Source: Cognatiluteimonas lumbrici (lineage in GTDB: Bacteria > Pseudomonadota > Gammaproteobacteria > Xanthomonadales > Xanthomonadaceae). Taken from it: a DNA stretch of 64,000 nucleotides. The position numbers and the translations under genes were made by a program. Location of the stretch: assembly GCF_006476065.1 (NCBI RefSeq), contig NZ_ML636798.1, forward strand, positions 1,500,207 through 1,564,206, read 5' to 3'. How positions within the stretch are numbered: the stretch's first letter is position 1; the number at the start of each line of letters is the position of its first letter. Below are positions 8,843 through 15,933 of this stretch, one piece after another. The notes under the pieces were generated by a model. It was not told the origin of the DNA. It made no database searches and was given only the letters and a program-made list of their open reading frames with translations.

Positions 8843-10023
8843 AGGCGATGGCTCAGGTCGCCGGCCAGGAACGCGACCCCGAACTCGACGTCGCGCGCGA
8901 AGCCCATGGCCTGGAAGCGCTCACCCATCTCGCCGGGAAGGGTCAGGCGCTTGGCTTCCTGGCGCAGGCGATAACGGCCGGCCTCGTCGCGCGCCTTCGC
9001 TTCGGCCTCGGCCAGCCGCTGCTCGAGGCCGTTGCCGATCAGGAAGCTGGCCTGGTTGCAGTAGCCGGAGAAGTCGAAGCCTGCGCCGGTGCCGGCTTCC
9101 GCCAGCGCGGTGAAGTCCACCGAGGCGGTGATGTCCTGCAAGCCCGGATAGGCGAGCACGTCCGGCACCAGGTGGTGGCGGCGGAACGCGCGCACGGTGC
9201 CGTCGCTGCGTTGCGGGTTGTAGTACTCGCGCCGCGCGTAACCGTAGTCCACGAACAGCATCGCCCCGCTGCGCAGCCCGCCGGCCACCGCCTGCAGCCA
9301 GTACGGCAACTGCGGCAGCAGTTCCGAGCGGTAACCGTCCGCGAACGGCGCCTCGAGCTGGCGCTCGACGTGGCGCACCGCCGCCGTCAGCAGCGGGTCG
9401 GCCGGGCGGTCGTCGCGCACGAAGCGGCCTTCGCCGTCCAGCGCCACGTGCTCCTCGAACACCTCGCCGCCGCGCAGGGTGAAGCGCGGGGTCGGCAGCG
9501 CGTCGATCACCTCGTTGGCGAACAGCACGCCGTCCCATTGCGCTTCCGGCGGGCCGTCGATCCATTCCACCAGTTCGCCGAGCAGCGGGTTGAGGTTTTC
9601 GCGCAGCCGTTCCTGCTGGCGCTGGCGCAGGTCCGCGCTCGGCTCGAGGATCGCGTAGCGCGCCGGCAGCGCGTCGAGCGCCAGCAGCCGCTTCAGCGCG
9701 ACCTCGGCGAACGCGCCGCTGCCGCCGCCCAGCTCGACGATCTGGGCCTCCGGCCCGAGCTGCCGGATCACCGGCGCGATCGCGTCGGCGGTGCAGGCGG
9801 CGAACAGGGGCCCGAGCTCGGGCGCGGTCACGAAGTCGCCGGCCTCGCCGAACTTGGACGCGCCGGCGCTGTAGTAGCCGAGCCCGGGGGTGTACAGGCA
9901 CAGTTCCATGAAGCGCGAGAACGGGATCGCGCCGCCGGCGGCGAGCACCTGCGACTGGATGTGCCGGGCAAGCCGGGCGCTGTGCTCGAGCGCGTCGGCG
10001 TCGGGTGGGGGCAATGCGGACAT
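8839..10023 (-). CDS. SAM-dependent methyltransferase, MidA/NDUFAF7 family
   Basis: A 394-residue protein of the DUF185 family. The mitochondrial relative NDUFAF7 methylates an arginine of a complex I subunit; the bacterial substrate is not established. The SAM-binding glycine loop ELGGGSGAFAEVAL is near residues 95-108, and the IPFSRFMELCLYTPGLGYY segment near the N-terminus is a family signature. ATG 10023 is chosen; a second ATG at 10035 is in frame. It is divergent from the pteridine reductase, with 34 bp between the starts, so their promoters must overlap. Confidence 0.88.
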   Translation of the reverse strand: MSALPPPDADALEHSARLARHIQSQVLAAGGAIPFSRFMELCLYTPGLGYYSAGASKFGEAGDFVTAPELGPLFAACTADAIAPVIRQLGPEAQIVELGGGSGAFAEVALKRLLALDALPARYAILEPSADLRQRQQERLRENLNPLLGELVEWIDGPPEAQWDGVLFANEVIDALPTPRFTLRGGEVFEEHVALDGEGRFVRDDRPADPLLTAAVRHVERQLEAPFADGYRSELLPQLPYWLQAVAGGLRSGAMLFVDYGYARREYYNPQRSDGTVRAFRRHHLVPDVLAYPGLQDITASVDFTALAEAGTGAGFDFSGYCNQASFLIGNGLEQRLAEAEAKARDEAGRYRLRQEAKRLTLPGEMGERFQAMGFARDVEFGVAFLAGDLSHRL

Positions 10024-10057
10024 AATGCGCAGCATAGCCGCACCGAGGGAGCCGCCG

Positions 10058-10798
10058 ATGAGCGCCACCCAACCCGTTGCCCTGGTCACCGGCGCCGCGC
10101 GCCGCATCGGTGCCGCCATCGCCCGCCGCCTGCACCGCGAGGGCTACGCCATCGCCCTGCACTACCGCGCCTCCGGCGAGGACGCGCGCGTGCTGGTCGA
10201 GGAACTGGAAACCGCCCGCCCGGGCAGCACCCTGCTGCTGCAGGCCGACCTGGCCGAGTTCGACCGGCTCCCGGAACTGGTGGCGCGGACGGTCGGGCAG
10301 TTCGGCCGGATGGATGCGCTGGTCAACAACGCCTCGGCGTTCTTCCCGACCCCGTTCGGCGAGACCACGCCGGCGCAGTGGGACGCGCTGTCGGCGGTCA
10401 ACCTGCGCGCGCCGTTCTTCCTCTCGCAGGCGGCGGCGCCGCACCTGGCCAGGACCGGCGGCGCGATCGTGAACATCGCCGACATCCACGGCGAGCGCCG
10501 GCCGCTGCCCGGCCACGCGGTCTACGGCATGGGCAAGGCGGCGCTGCTGTACATGACCCGCGCGCTGGCGCTGGAGCTGGCGCCCGCGGTGCGGGTCAAC
10601 GCCGTCGCCCCCGGCGCGATCCTGTGGCCCGAGGGCGGCAAGGACCGCGGCGAGCGCGAGGCCATGCTGGCGATGACCCCGCTGGCGCGCACCGGCACGG
10701 TGGACGAAGTGGCTTCGGCCGTGTGCTGGCTGTTGCGCGGCGCCAGCTACACCACCGGCGAGGTCCTGCGCATCGATGGCGGGCGCTCGCTGAAGTAG
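10058..10798 (+). CDS. pteridine reductase (FolM-like short-chain dehydrogenase)
   Basis: An NADPH-dependent SDR of 246 residues. The nucleotide-binding motif is TGAARRIG rather than TGxxxGIG, the variant typical of pteridine/dihydromonapterin reductases. NNAS and the catalytic YGMGK follow in order. ATG 10058 has GAGGGAG upstream. Its role in reducing dihydrofolate or dihydromonapterin is inferred from the motif and from the nearby FolB-FolK gene. A strong GC hairpin follows the stop, shared with the convergent membrane-protein gene. Confidence 0.85.
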   Translation: MSATQPVALVTGAARRIGAAIARRLHREGYAIALHYRASGEDARVLVEELETARPGSTLLLQADLAEFDRLPELVARTVGQFGRMDALVNNASAFFPTPFGETTPAQWDALSAVNLRAPFFLSQAAAPHLARTGGAIVNIADIHGERRPLPGHAVYGMGKAALLYMTRALALELAPAVRVNAVAPGAILWPEGGKDRGEREAMLAMTPLARTGTVDEVASAVCWLLRGASYTTGEVLRIDGGRSLK

Positions 10799-10818
10799 GG
10801 CCGGGCAAGCGCCCGGCC
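10799..10818. terminator. GC hairpin between convergent genes
   Basis: Perfect 8-bp stem GGCCGGGC/GCCCGGCC with loop AAGC, starting one base after the pteridine reductase stop and 9 bp before the end of the convergent gene. There is no clear U-tract on either side, so it may be a weak bidirectional terminator or an mRNA 3'-end stabiliser. Confidence 0.45.
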
Positions 10819-10827
10819 TCGCTAAGC

Positions 10828-11676
10828 CTAGACCTTGCGCTGGAAGGCCTCGCGCAGCAGCACGCCGTCGAAGCCCTGCGGCGCGTCGCCCATCACCGCG
10901 AAGCGGTACAGCGCGGCCGAATAGATGCCCGACAGCGCGGCCTGCACCAGCGCGAGCGCCAGCACCGCGAGCACGCCCAGCACCACCATCGCCACCGCCA
11001 TCACCGCCACGCCGTTGGTCGCGAACGCCACCGTCAGCGCGCCGAACACCAGGACCACGGCGAGGTTCAGCACGAACATCACCAGGCCGAGGCCGCCGTT
11101 GCCGATCAGGTTCTCGCCCCAGGTGCGGCCGAGCAGCGAGGCGCTTTCCTTCACCGCCTGCACCGGTCCGACGTCGCGGGCGACCAGCACCGGCACGGTG
11201 AGGAAGGTGGCGACCGTCCAGGCGACGCCGATCAGGCCGACCACGATCCGGCCGACGAAGCCGGCGCGCTCCTCGATCGCGCGCAGCAGCAGGCCCACGG
11301 TGGCGGCGATGGCCGCGTAGCCGAGGATCTGCACCCACTTGGAGCGGGCGATGCGCAGGCCGTCGGCCACCGTCGGGTCGCCGCCGTCCAGCCGCATCAT
11401 CGCCGCGCCGACCAGCGCGGTGTTGAAGAAGAAGATCACGAAGTACTGCACCAGGTAGAACGCGAACGCCAGCAGGTAGCCGAGCGGCGCCACCCCGCCG
11501 TCGTCGCTGGCGAGGCCCTGGTACAGCTCCAGCCCGAACACCGGCAGCGCGAAGCTGGCGACCACCAGCACCACCGCCACCGCCGAGATCATCGGGAACA
11601 CCAGCAGTTCCTTGTCGGAACGCAACACACCGAAGCTGGCCTTGGCCAGCGCCCAGCTACGCGCGAACTTCCCCAT
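10828..11676 (-). CDS. DUF6159-like integral membrane protein
   Basis: A 282-residue hydrophobic protein with about six transmembrane segments, including FPMISAVAVVLVVASFAL near 30-47 and LAFAFYLVQYFVIFFFNTA near 70-90. The pattern of an N-terminal amphipathic stretch with paired helices resembles the DUF6159 family, whose function is unknown. ATG 11676 (MGKFARSWALAKAS) is preferred to a TTG two codons upstream. It has no operon partner with an obvious job; the MscS-family channel gene lies upstream on the same strand, 33 bp away. Confidence 0.75.
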   Translation of the reverse strand: MGKFARSWALAKASFGVLRSDKELLVFPMISAVAVVLVVASFALPVFGLELYQGLASDDGGVAPLGYLLAFAFYLVQYFVIFFFNTALVGAAMMRLDGGDPTVADGLRIARSKWVQILGYAAIAATVGLLLRAIEERAGFVGRIVVGLIGVAWTVATFLTVPVLVARDVGPVQAVKESASLLGRTWGENLIGNGGLGLVMFVLNLAVVLVFGALTVAFATNGVAVMAVAMVVLGVLAVLALALVQAALSGIYSAALYRFAVMGDAPQGFDGVLLREAFQRKV

Positions 11677-11709
11677 GAGCAATCCCCATTGCCGTCGCAG
11701 GAAGCCCGA

Positions 11710-12972
11710 TTATGCCCCGGCGCCGGGCTCGCGGGTGGGGGGCCGCAGCGCGGCGGTGATCCCCTCCACCGCCTCGGTGACGTCGCCGCTGCCCGGCTGC
11801 TGGTACACCCGCAGCCCGAACTCCGGCAGCACCGCCAGCAGGTGGTCGAAGATGTCGCCGGCCAGGTTCTCGTAGGGCGCCCAGCGCACGTCGGCGGAGA
11901 AGCAGTAGACCTCGAGCGGGATGCCCTGCGGGGTCGGATCGCGCTGGCGCACCAGCAGGGTCATGTCCTGGTTCACGCCCGGGTGCGAGCGCAGGTAGGC
12001 CACGACGTAGGCGCGGAAGGTGCCGAGGTTGGTCGCGCGGCGGTTGTTGACCGGGTCCTTGCCGGCCGCTTCGAGCTTGGCGTTGTAGGCGGCGAGCTCC
12101 GCGCTCTGCTTGTCCAGGTACTCGTCGATCAGCGCGATCCGGCGCAGCCTGTGGCGCTCCTGCTGGTCGAGGAAGCGCACCGAGGTCTGGTCCAGCAGCA
12201 GCGCGCGCTTGATCCGGCGGCCGCCGGACTCGGTCATGCCGCGCCAGTTGCGGAAGCTCTCGCTGATCAGCAGGTGGGTGGGGATGGTGCTGATCGTCTT
12301 GTCCCAGTTCTGCACCTTGACCGTGTGCAGGCTGATGTCGATCACGTCGCCGTCGGCGTTCTGGCTCGGCATCTCGATCCAGTCGCCGACCCGCAGCATG
12401 TCGTTGCTCGCCAGTTGCAGGCTCGCCACCAGCGACAGCAGCGTGTCCTTGAACACCAGCATCAGCACCGCGGTCATCGCGCCCAGGCCGGTCAGCAGTA
12501 CCAGCGGCGACTTGTTGATCAGCGCGGCCACCACCAGGATCAGGGCCAGCACCCAGATGACGATCTGCAAAAGCTGTAGGTAACCCTTGATCGGGCGGTC
12601 GGCCGCGGACGGGCTGTGGCGCACGTAGACGTCGTTGATGGCGTCGAGGAAGGCGCCGAGGACCAGCGCGGCGGCGATCGCGATCCAGCCGAGCGCGACG
12701 TTGCGCACCACCACCACCAGGAACTCGGGCAGCCCCTGCACGTAGGCGAGGCCGACCAGCACCACCACCGCCGGCACGATCCACGCCGCCCGCTGCGGCA
12801 CCCGCCGCTCGACCAGGGCGTCGTCCCAGTGCATCGGCGAGACTTCGGCCACCCGCGTGAACACGCGCAGCAGGATGCGGCCGAACACGAACCAGGCCAG
12901 CCAGGCCGCGATCAGCAGGCCGGTGGCGGCGAACAGTGGGGTGGAAGCGAGGGCGCGGAGATCGAATTCCAT
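11710..12972 (-). CDS. MscS-family mechanosensitive ion channel (YbdG-like)
   Basis: Inner-membrane channel that opens on hypo-osmotic shock. The 420-residue protein has several N-terminal transmembrane helices, then the MscS pore and beta-domain region with LLTGLGAMTAVLMLVFKD, GDWIEMPSQNADGDV and NWDKTISTIPTHLLI, which mark the YbdG/miniconductance branch, followed by a long C-terminal cytoplasmic region. The length matches E. coli YbdG (415). ATG 12972 is the start. A REP pair (units d and e) separates it from the folate gene behind it. Confidence 0.9.
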   Translation of the reverse strand: MEFDLRALASTPLFAATGLLIAAWLAWFVFGRILLRVFTRVAEVSPMHWDDALVERRVPQRAAWIVPAVVVLVGLAYVQGLPEFLVVVVRNVALGWIAIAAALVLGAFLDAINDVYVRHSPSAADRPIKGYLQLLQIVIWVLALILVVAALINKSPLVLLTGLGAMTAVLMLVFKDTLLSLVASLQLASNDMLRVGDWIEMPSQNADGDVIDISLHTVKVQNWDKTISTIPTHLLISESFRNWRGMTESGGRRIKRALLLDQTSVRFLDQQERHRLRRIALIDEYLDKQSAELAAYNAKLEAAGKDPVNNRRATNLGTFRAYVVAYLRSHPGVNQDMTLLVRQRDPTPQGIPLEVYCFSADVRWAPYENLAGDIFDHLLAVLPEFGLRVYQQPGSGDVTEAVEGITAALRPPTREPGAGA

Positions 12973-12995
12973 CGCGACAGGGTAACAATTCACCC

Positions 12996-13022
12996 TGTAG
13001 GAGCGGCGCTCGCGCCGCGACC
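12996..13022 (+). repeat. GTAG-headed REP unit d
   Basis: Plus-strand REP copy with loop centre C. It forms an inverted pair with unit e, 12 bp away, upstream of the MscS-family start codon and downstream of the folB-folK stop. Its own TAG is not the end of any gene I can support. Confidence 0.8.
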
Positions 13023-13034
13023 CACGCAGCAACA

Positions 13035-13061
13035 GGTCGCGGCGCTAGCGCCGCTCCTACA
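13035..13061 (-). repeat. GTAG-headed REP unit e (supplies folB-folK stop)
   Basis: Minus-strand REP copy identical to units b and f. The TAG at 13059-13057 is the stop codon of the FolB-FolK gene, whose last residues are Asp-Leu-Glu-Leu. Confidence 0.85.
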
Positions 13062-14040
13062 GTTCCAGGTCCACCTGCTGCGGCGGGCTGTCGTGCTCGG
13101 GGTGCGCGGCCCACAGTCGCGCCAGGGTCACGCCGCGGATCGGATCCACGAAGTCGGGCGCGACGTCGGCCAGCGGCTTGAGCACGAACGCATGGTGCAG
13201 TTCGGGCCGCGGCAGCTGGAAGTCGCCGGGGCCGTCGAGCACCAGTTCGCCGAAGTAGATGATGTCCACGTCCAGCGGGCGGTTGCTGTAGGAGGCGTCG
13301 CGGCGGTCGCGGCCGTGCGCGATCTCGAGCGCGTGCAGCCAGTCGTTGAGCGCGAACGGGTGGATGTCGCTGTCCAGCACCGCGATCGCGTTGAGGAAGT
13401 CCGGGCCCTGGAAGCCGACTGCGGCGGTGCGGTAGACCGGCGACACCTGGACCTCGCCGAAGCGCTCGCGCAACGCGGCCACCGCGGAACGCAGGTTCTG
13501 TTCCGGCTCGATGTTGCTGCCCAGGCTCAGGTAGCAGCGGCTGGTCGCCTTGCGCAGGCGATTGGCGCCGCGGCGCGCCGGCATCGCCGCCGCCGGCAGC
13601 ACCACGCGTGCGCGCGCCGCGGCCGGCGAGCTGGCCGGGGTGCCGGGCGGCGCGGCCTCGGTGGCAACCTGTTCGTCGGGCGGCAGGTCGGCGCGGCTGC
13701 GCTCGAGCATCACCCCGACCGCGACCGCGCCGCGCACCGCGCCGGGCTTGGACAGCTTGAGCTTCAGGTGCTCGACGCCGAACTCGCGCAGCACCAGCAG
13801 CGCGCACTGCTCGGCGAGAGTTTCGACCAGTTCGTACGAGGACTCGCCGACGAACGCGATCAGACGCTTGCTCACCGCCTTGTAGTCGAGGGTGTCGGCG
13901 ATCGCGTCGCTGGCCGCGGGCCGGCGGTTGTCGAACGCCATCTCGAGGTCGAACCGCAGCGGCTGCCGGATCCGGCGCTCCCAGTCGTAGACGCCGATCA
14001 GCGCCTCGATCTCCAGCCCTTCGATGAAAACCTTGTCCAT
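13057..14040 (-). CDS. folBK: bifunctional dihydroneopterin aldolase / HPPK (FolB-FolK fusion)
   Basis: Two consecutive folate-pathway enzymes in one 327-residue frame. Residues 1 to about 117 are FolB (MDKVFIEGLEIEALIGVYDW, KLSKPGAVRGA), which cleaves dihydroneopterin to hydroxymethyldihydropterin. Residues about 168-327 are FolK (YLSLGSNIEPEQNL, and SNRPLDVDIIYFG near 250-262), which pyrophosphorylates that product. An Ala/Pro/Arg-rich linker of about 50 residues joins them, with no stop or frameshift. An internal ATG (Met153) could also give free FolK. Such fusions exist in fungi, plants and streptococci; xanthomonad genes are, to my knowledge, usually separate. Confidence 0.88.
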   Translation of the reverse strand: MDKVFIEGLEIEALIGVYDWERRIRQPLRFDLEMAFDNRRPAASDAIADTLDYKAVSKRLIAFVGESSYELVETLAEQCALLVLREFGVEHLKLKLSKPGAVRGAVAVGVMLERSRADLPPDEQVATEAAPPGTPASSPAAARARVVLPAAAMPARRGANRLRKATSRCYLSLGSNIEPEQNLRSAVAALRERFGEVQVSPVYRTAAVGFQGPDFLNAIAVLDSDIHPFALNDWLHALEIAHGRDRRDASYSNRPLDVDIIYFGELVLDGPGDFQLPRPELHHAFVLKPLADVAPDFVDPIRGVTLARLWAAHPEHDSPPQQVDLEL

Positions 14041-14050
14041 GGAGCGGACT

Positions 14051-15076
14051 TTACATGGCCGGGAGGCTGGCCATGTCCCAGCGCGGGGTCACCCGCACCG
14101 CGGCGTCGGCGCGCTGCCCGGCCTCGAGCCGGAGCGCGCCGGCGAAGGCGATCATCGCGCCGTTGTCGGTGCACAGCGCCGGGCGCGGGAACCGCACCTG
14201 CCCGCCGCGCGATTCGGCCATCGCCTGCAGCCGCGCGCGCAGGCGCTTGTTGGCGCCGACGCCGCCGGCCACCACCAGGGTGTCGCAGCCGGCCGCGTCC
14301 AGCGCGCGCTCGCACTTGATCGCGAGGGTCTCGACCACCGCGTCCTCGAAGCCGCGCGCGATGTCGGCGCGGGTCTGCGCGGACTGGTCGCTGCCCTGCC
14401 AGGCCAGCAGCACCTGGGTCTTGAGCCCGCTGAAGCTGAAGTCCAGCCCCGGCCGGTCGGTCATCGGCCGCGCGAAGCGGTACACGCCCGGGGTCCCTTG
14501 CTCGGCCAGCTGCGCGAGCTGCGGCCCGCCCGGGTACGGCAGCCCCATCAGCTTGGCGGTCTTGTCGAACGCCTCCCCGGCGGCGTCGTCCAGGGTCTCG
14601 CCGAGCAGCCGGTACGCGCCAAGCGCCTCGACCGCGACCAGCTGGGTGTGCCCGCCGGACACCAGCAACGCCACGAAAGGCGGCTCCAGGTCCGGATCCT
14701 CGAGCAGCGGCGCCAGCAGGTGGCCCTCCATGTGGTGCACCGCCACCGCCGGCAGGTCCAAGCCCCAGGCCAGCGCGCGCGCCACCCCGGCGCCGACCAG
14801 CAGCGCCCCGACCAGTCCGGGACCGGCGGTATAGGCGACCCCGTCCAGGTCCGCGGTGGCCAGCCCGGCCTCGGCCAGGGTCTGGCGCACCAGCGGCAGC
14901 AGCTTGCGCACGTGGTCGCGGCTGGCCAGCTCCGGCACCACCCCGCCGTACTCGGCGTGCAGCGCCACCTGGCTGTACACGGCGTGGGCCAGCAGGCCGT
15001 CGGCGCCGGGCCGCGCGGTGTCGTAGACGGCCACGCCGGTTTCGTCGCAGGAGGTTTCGATGCCGAGGACTTTCAA
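14051..15076 (-). CDS. tsaD: tRNA threonylcarbamoyladenosine transferase TsaD
   Basis: Transfers the threonylcarbamoyl group to A37 of ANN-decoding tRNAs with TsaB, TsaC and TsaE. The 341-residue form begins at a TTG (15076) and reads [14 protein letters not shown], aligning with the E. coli start [14 protein letters not shown]; a GTG at 15100 would add eight residues. The metal-binding [14 protein letters not shown] and the C-terminal [10 protein letters not shown] motifs are intact. It is divergent from rpsU, the common arrangement beside the macromolecular synthesis operon. Confidence 0.93.
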   Translation of the reverse strand: MKVLGIETSCDETGVAVYDTARPGADGLLAHAVYSQVALHAEYGGVVPELASRDHVRKLLPLVRQTLAEAGLATADLDGVAYTAGPGLVGALLVGAGVARALAWGLDLPAVAVHHMEGHLLAPLLEDPDLEPPFVALLVSGGHTQLVAVEALGAYRLLGETLDDAAGEAFDKTAKLMGLPYPGGPQLAQLAEQGTPGVYRFARPMTDRPGLDFSFSGLKTQVLLAWQGSDQSAQTRADIARGFEDAVVETLAIKCERALDAAGCDTLVVAGGVGANKRLRARLQAMAESRGGQVRFPRPALCTDNGAMIAFAGALRLEAGQRADAAVRVTPRWDMASLPAM

Positions 15077-15080
15077 GCGC

Positions 15081-15110
15081 TTGCGTGCTCCATGGGGCAC
15101 CCGTTATCAT
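15081..15110 (+). promoter_or_regulatory. candidate sigma70 promoter of rpsU operon
   Basis: TTGCGT at 15081-15086 and TATCAT at 15105-15110, spaced 18 bp, lie 50 bp before the rpsU ATG and overlap the tsaD start region on the other strand. Consensus match only. Confidence 0.45.
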
Positions 15111-15159
15111 ACGCGGCTCGCCCCTTCCAAAGGGCGGCCCAGCCACCAGAGACCACCAG

Positions 15160-15375
15160 ATGCCCAGCGTCAAAGTCCGCGAAAACGAGCCTTTCGAGTT
15201 TGCCCTCCGTCGCTTCAAGCGCACCTGCGAGAAGGCCGGCGTGCTCGCCGAGACCCGCAAGCGCGAGTTCTACGAGAAGCCGACCCAGGAGCGCAAGCGC
15301 AAGGCCGCCGCCGCGGTGAAGCGCCAGGCCCGCCGCACCTCGCGCGACGTCACCAAGCGCCAGCGGATGTACTGA
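15160..15375 (+). CDS. rpsU: 30S ribosomal protein S21
   Basis: Small-subunit protein involved in early initiation. The 71-residue product ([20 protein letters not shown] at its start) is the usual S21 length and very basic, ending KRQRMY. ATG 15160 matches the family start exactly. It heads rpsU-yqeY-dnaG. A GC-rich terminator-like hairpin follows at 15413, which would allow S21 to be made in excess over the downstream primase, as is known for this operon in E. coli. Confidence 0.97.
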   Translation: MPSVKVRENEPFEFALRRFKRTCEKAGVLAETRKREFYEKPTQERKRKAAAAVKRQARRTSRDVTKRQRMY

Positions 15376-15412
15376 TCGCGCGGCCCGTCCGGGCCAGCGC
15401 CACGCATTCCCG

Positions 15413-15450
15413 AAGGCCGGCACGCATCGCGTCGCCGGCCTTCGTTGTTT
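15413..15450 (+). terminator. terminator-like hairpin between rpsU and yqeY
   Basis: Perfect 9-bp stem AAGGCCGGC (15413-15421) / GCCGGCCTT (15434-15442) with a 12-base loop, followed by CGTTGTTT. It lies just before the yqeY ribosome binding site and probably attenuates transcription into yqeY-dnaG. Confidence 0.65.
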
Positions 15451-15463
15451 CCGGAGCCCCAGC

Positions 15464-15910
15464 ATGACCCTCAAGCAGCAGCTCACCGAAGACATGAAGA
15501 CGGCCATGAAGGCCGGCGACAAGGCTCGCCTCGGCGTGATCCGTCTGGTCAACGCCGCGATCAAGCAGCGCGAGGTGGACGAGCGCATCGAGCTCGACGA
15601 CGCCCAGGTGCTGGCCGTGCTGGAGAAGATGGTCAAGCAGCGCCGCGACTCCATCAGCCAGTACGACGCCGCCGGCCGCCAGGACCTGGCCGACATCGAG
15701 CGCGCCGAGATGGCGGTGATCGAGTCCTACCTGCCCGAGAAGCTGGACGAGGCCGCGATCCGGGCCGCGATCGAGGAGGCCGTCGCCGCCACCGGCGCCA
15801 GCGGCCCGGCCGACATGGGCAAGCTGATGGGCGTGCTCAAGCCGAAGCTCGCCGGCCAGGCCGACATGGGCGAGGTCTCGAAGCTGGTGAAGCAGCGGCT
15901 GTCAGGCTGA
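15464..15910 (+). CDS. yqeY: GatB/YqeY domain-containing protein
   Basis: A 148-residue all-alpha protein related to the C-terminal tRNA-binding domain of GatB; its biological role is not settled. The opening MTLKQQLTEDMKTAMKAGD and the closing GMGKLM-like segment ADMGKLMGVLKPKL are family hallmarks. ATG 15464 is preceded by CCGGAGCC. It sits between rpsU and dnaG as in many Proteobacteria, with 23 bp to dnaG. Confidence 0.92.
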   Translation: MTLKQQLTEDMKTAMKAGDKARLGVIRLVNAAIKQREVDERIELDDAQVLAVLEKMVKQRRDSISQYDAAGRQDLADIERAEMAVIESYLPEKLDEAAIRAAIEEAVAATGASGPADMGKLMGVLKPKLAGQADMGEVSKLVKQRLSG

Positions 15911-15933
15911 CCGCGGTAGGGCATCCTAGCCCC

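Noticed and set aside
8848-12579. A 1243-codon plus-strand frame
   Set aside because: It is antisense to midA and the membrane-protein genes and out of frame with the pteridine reductase, all of which have clear motifs; no domain is visible in it.
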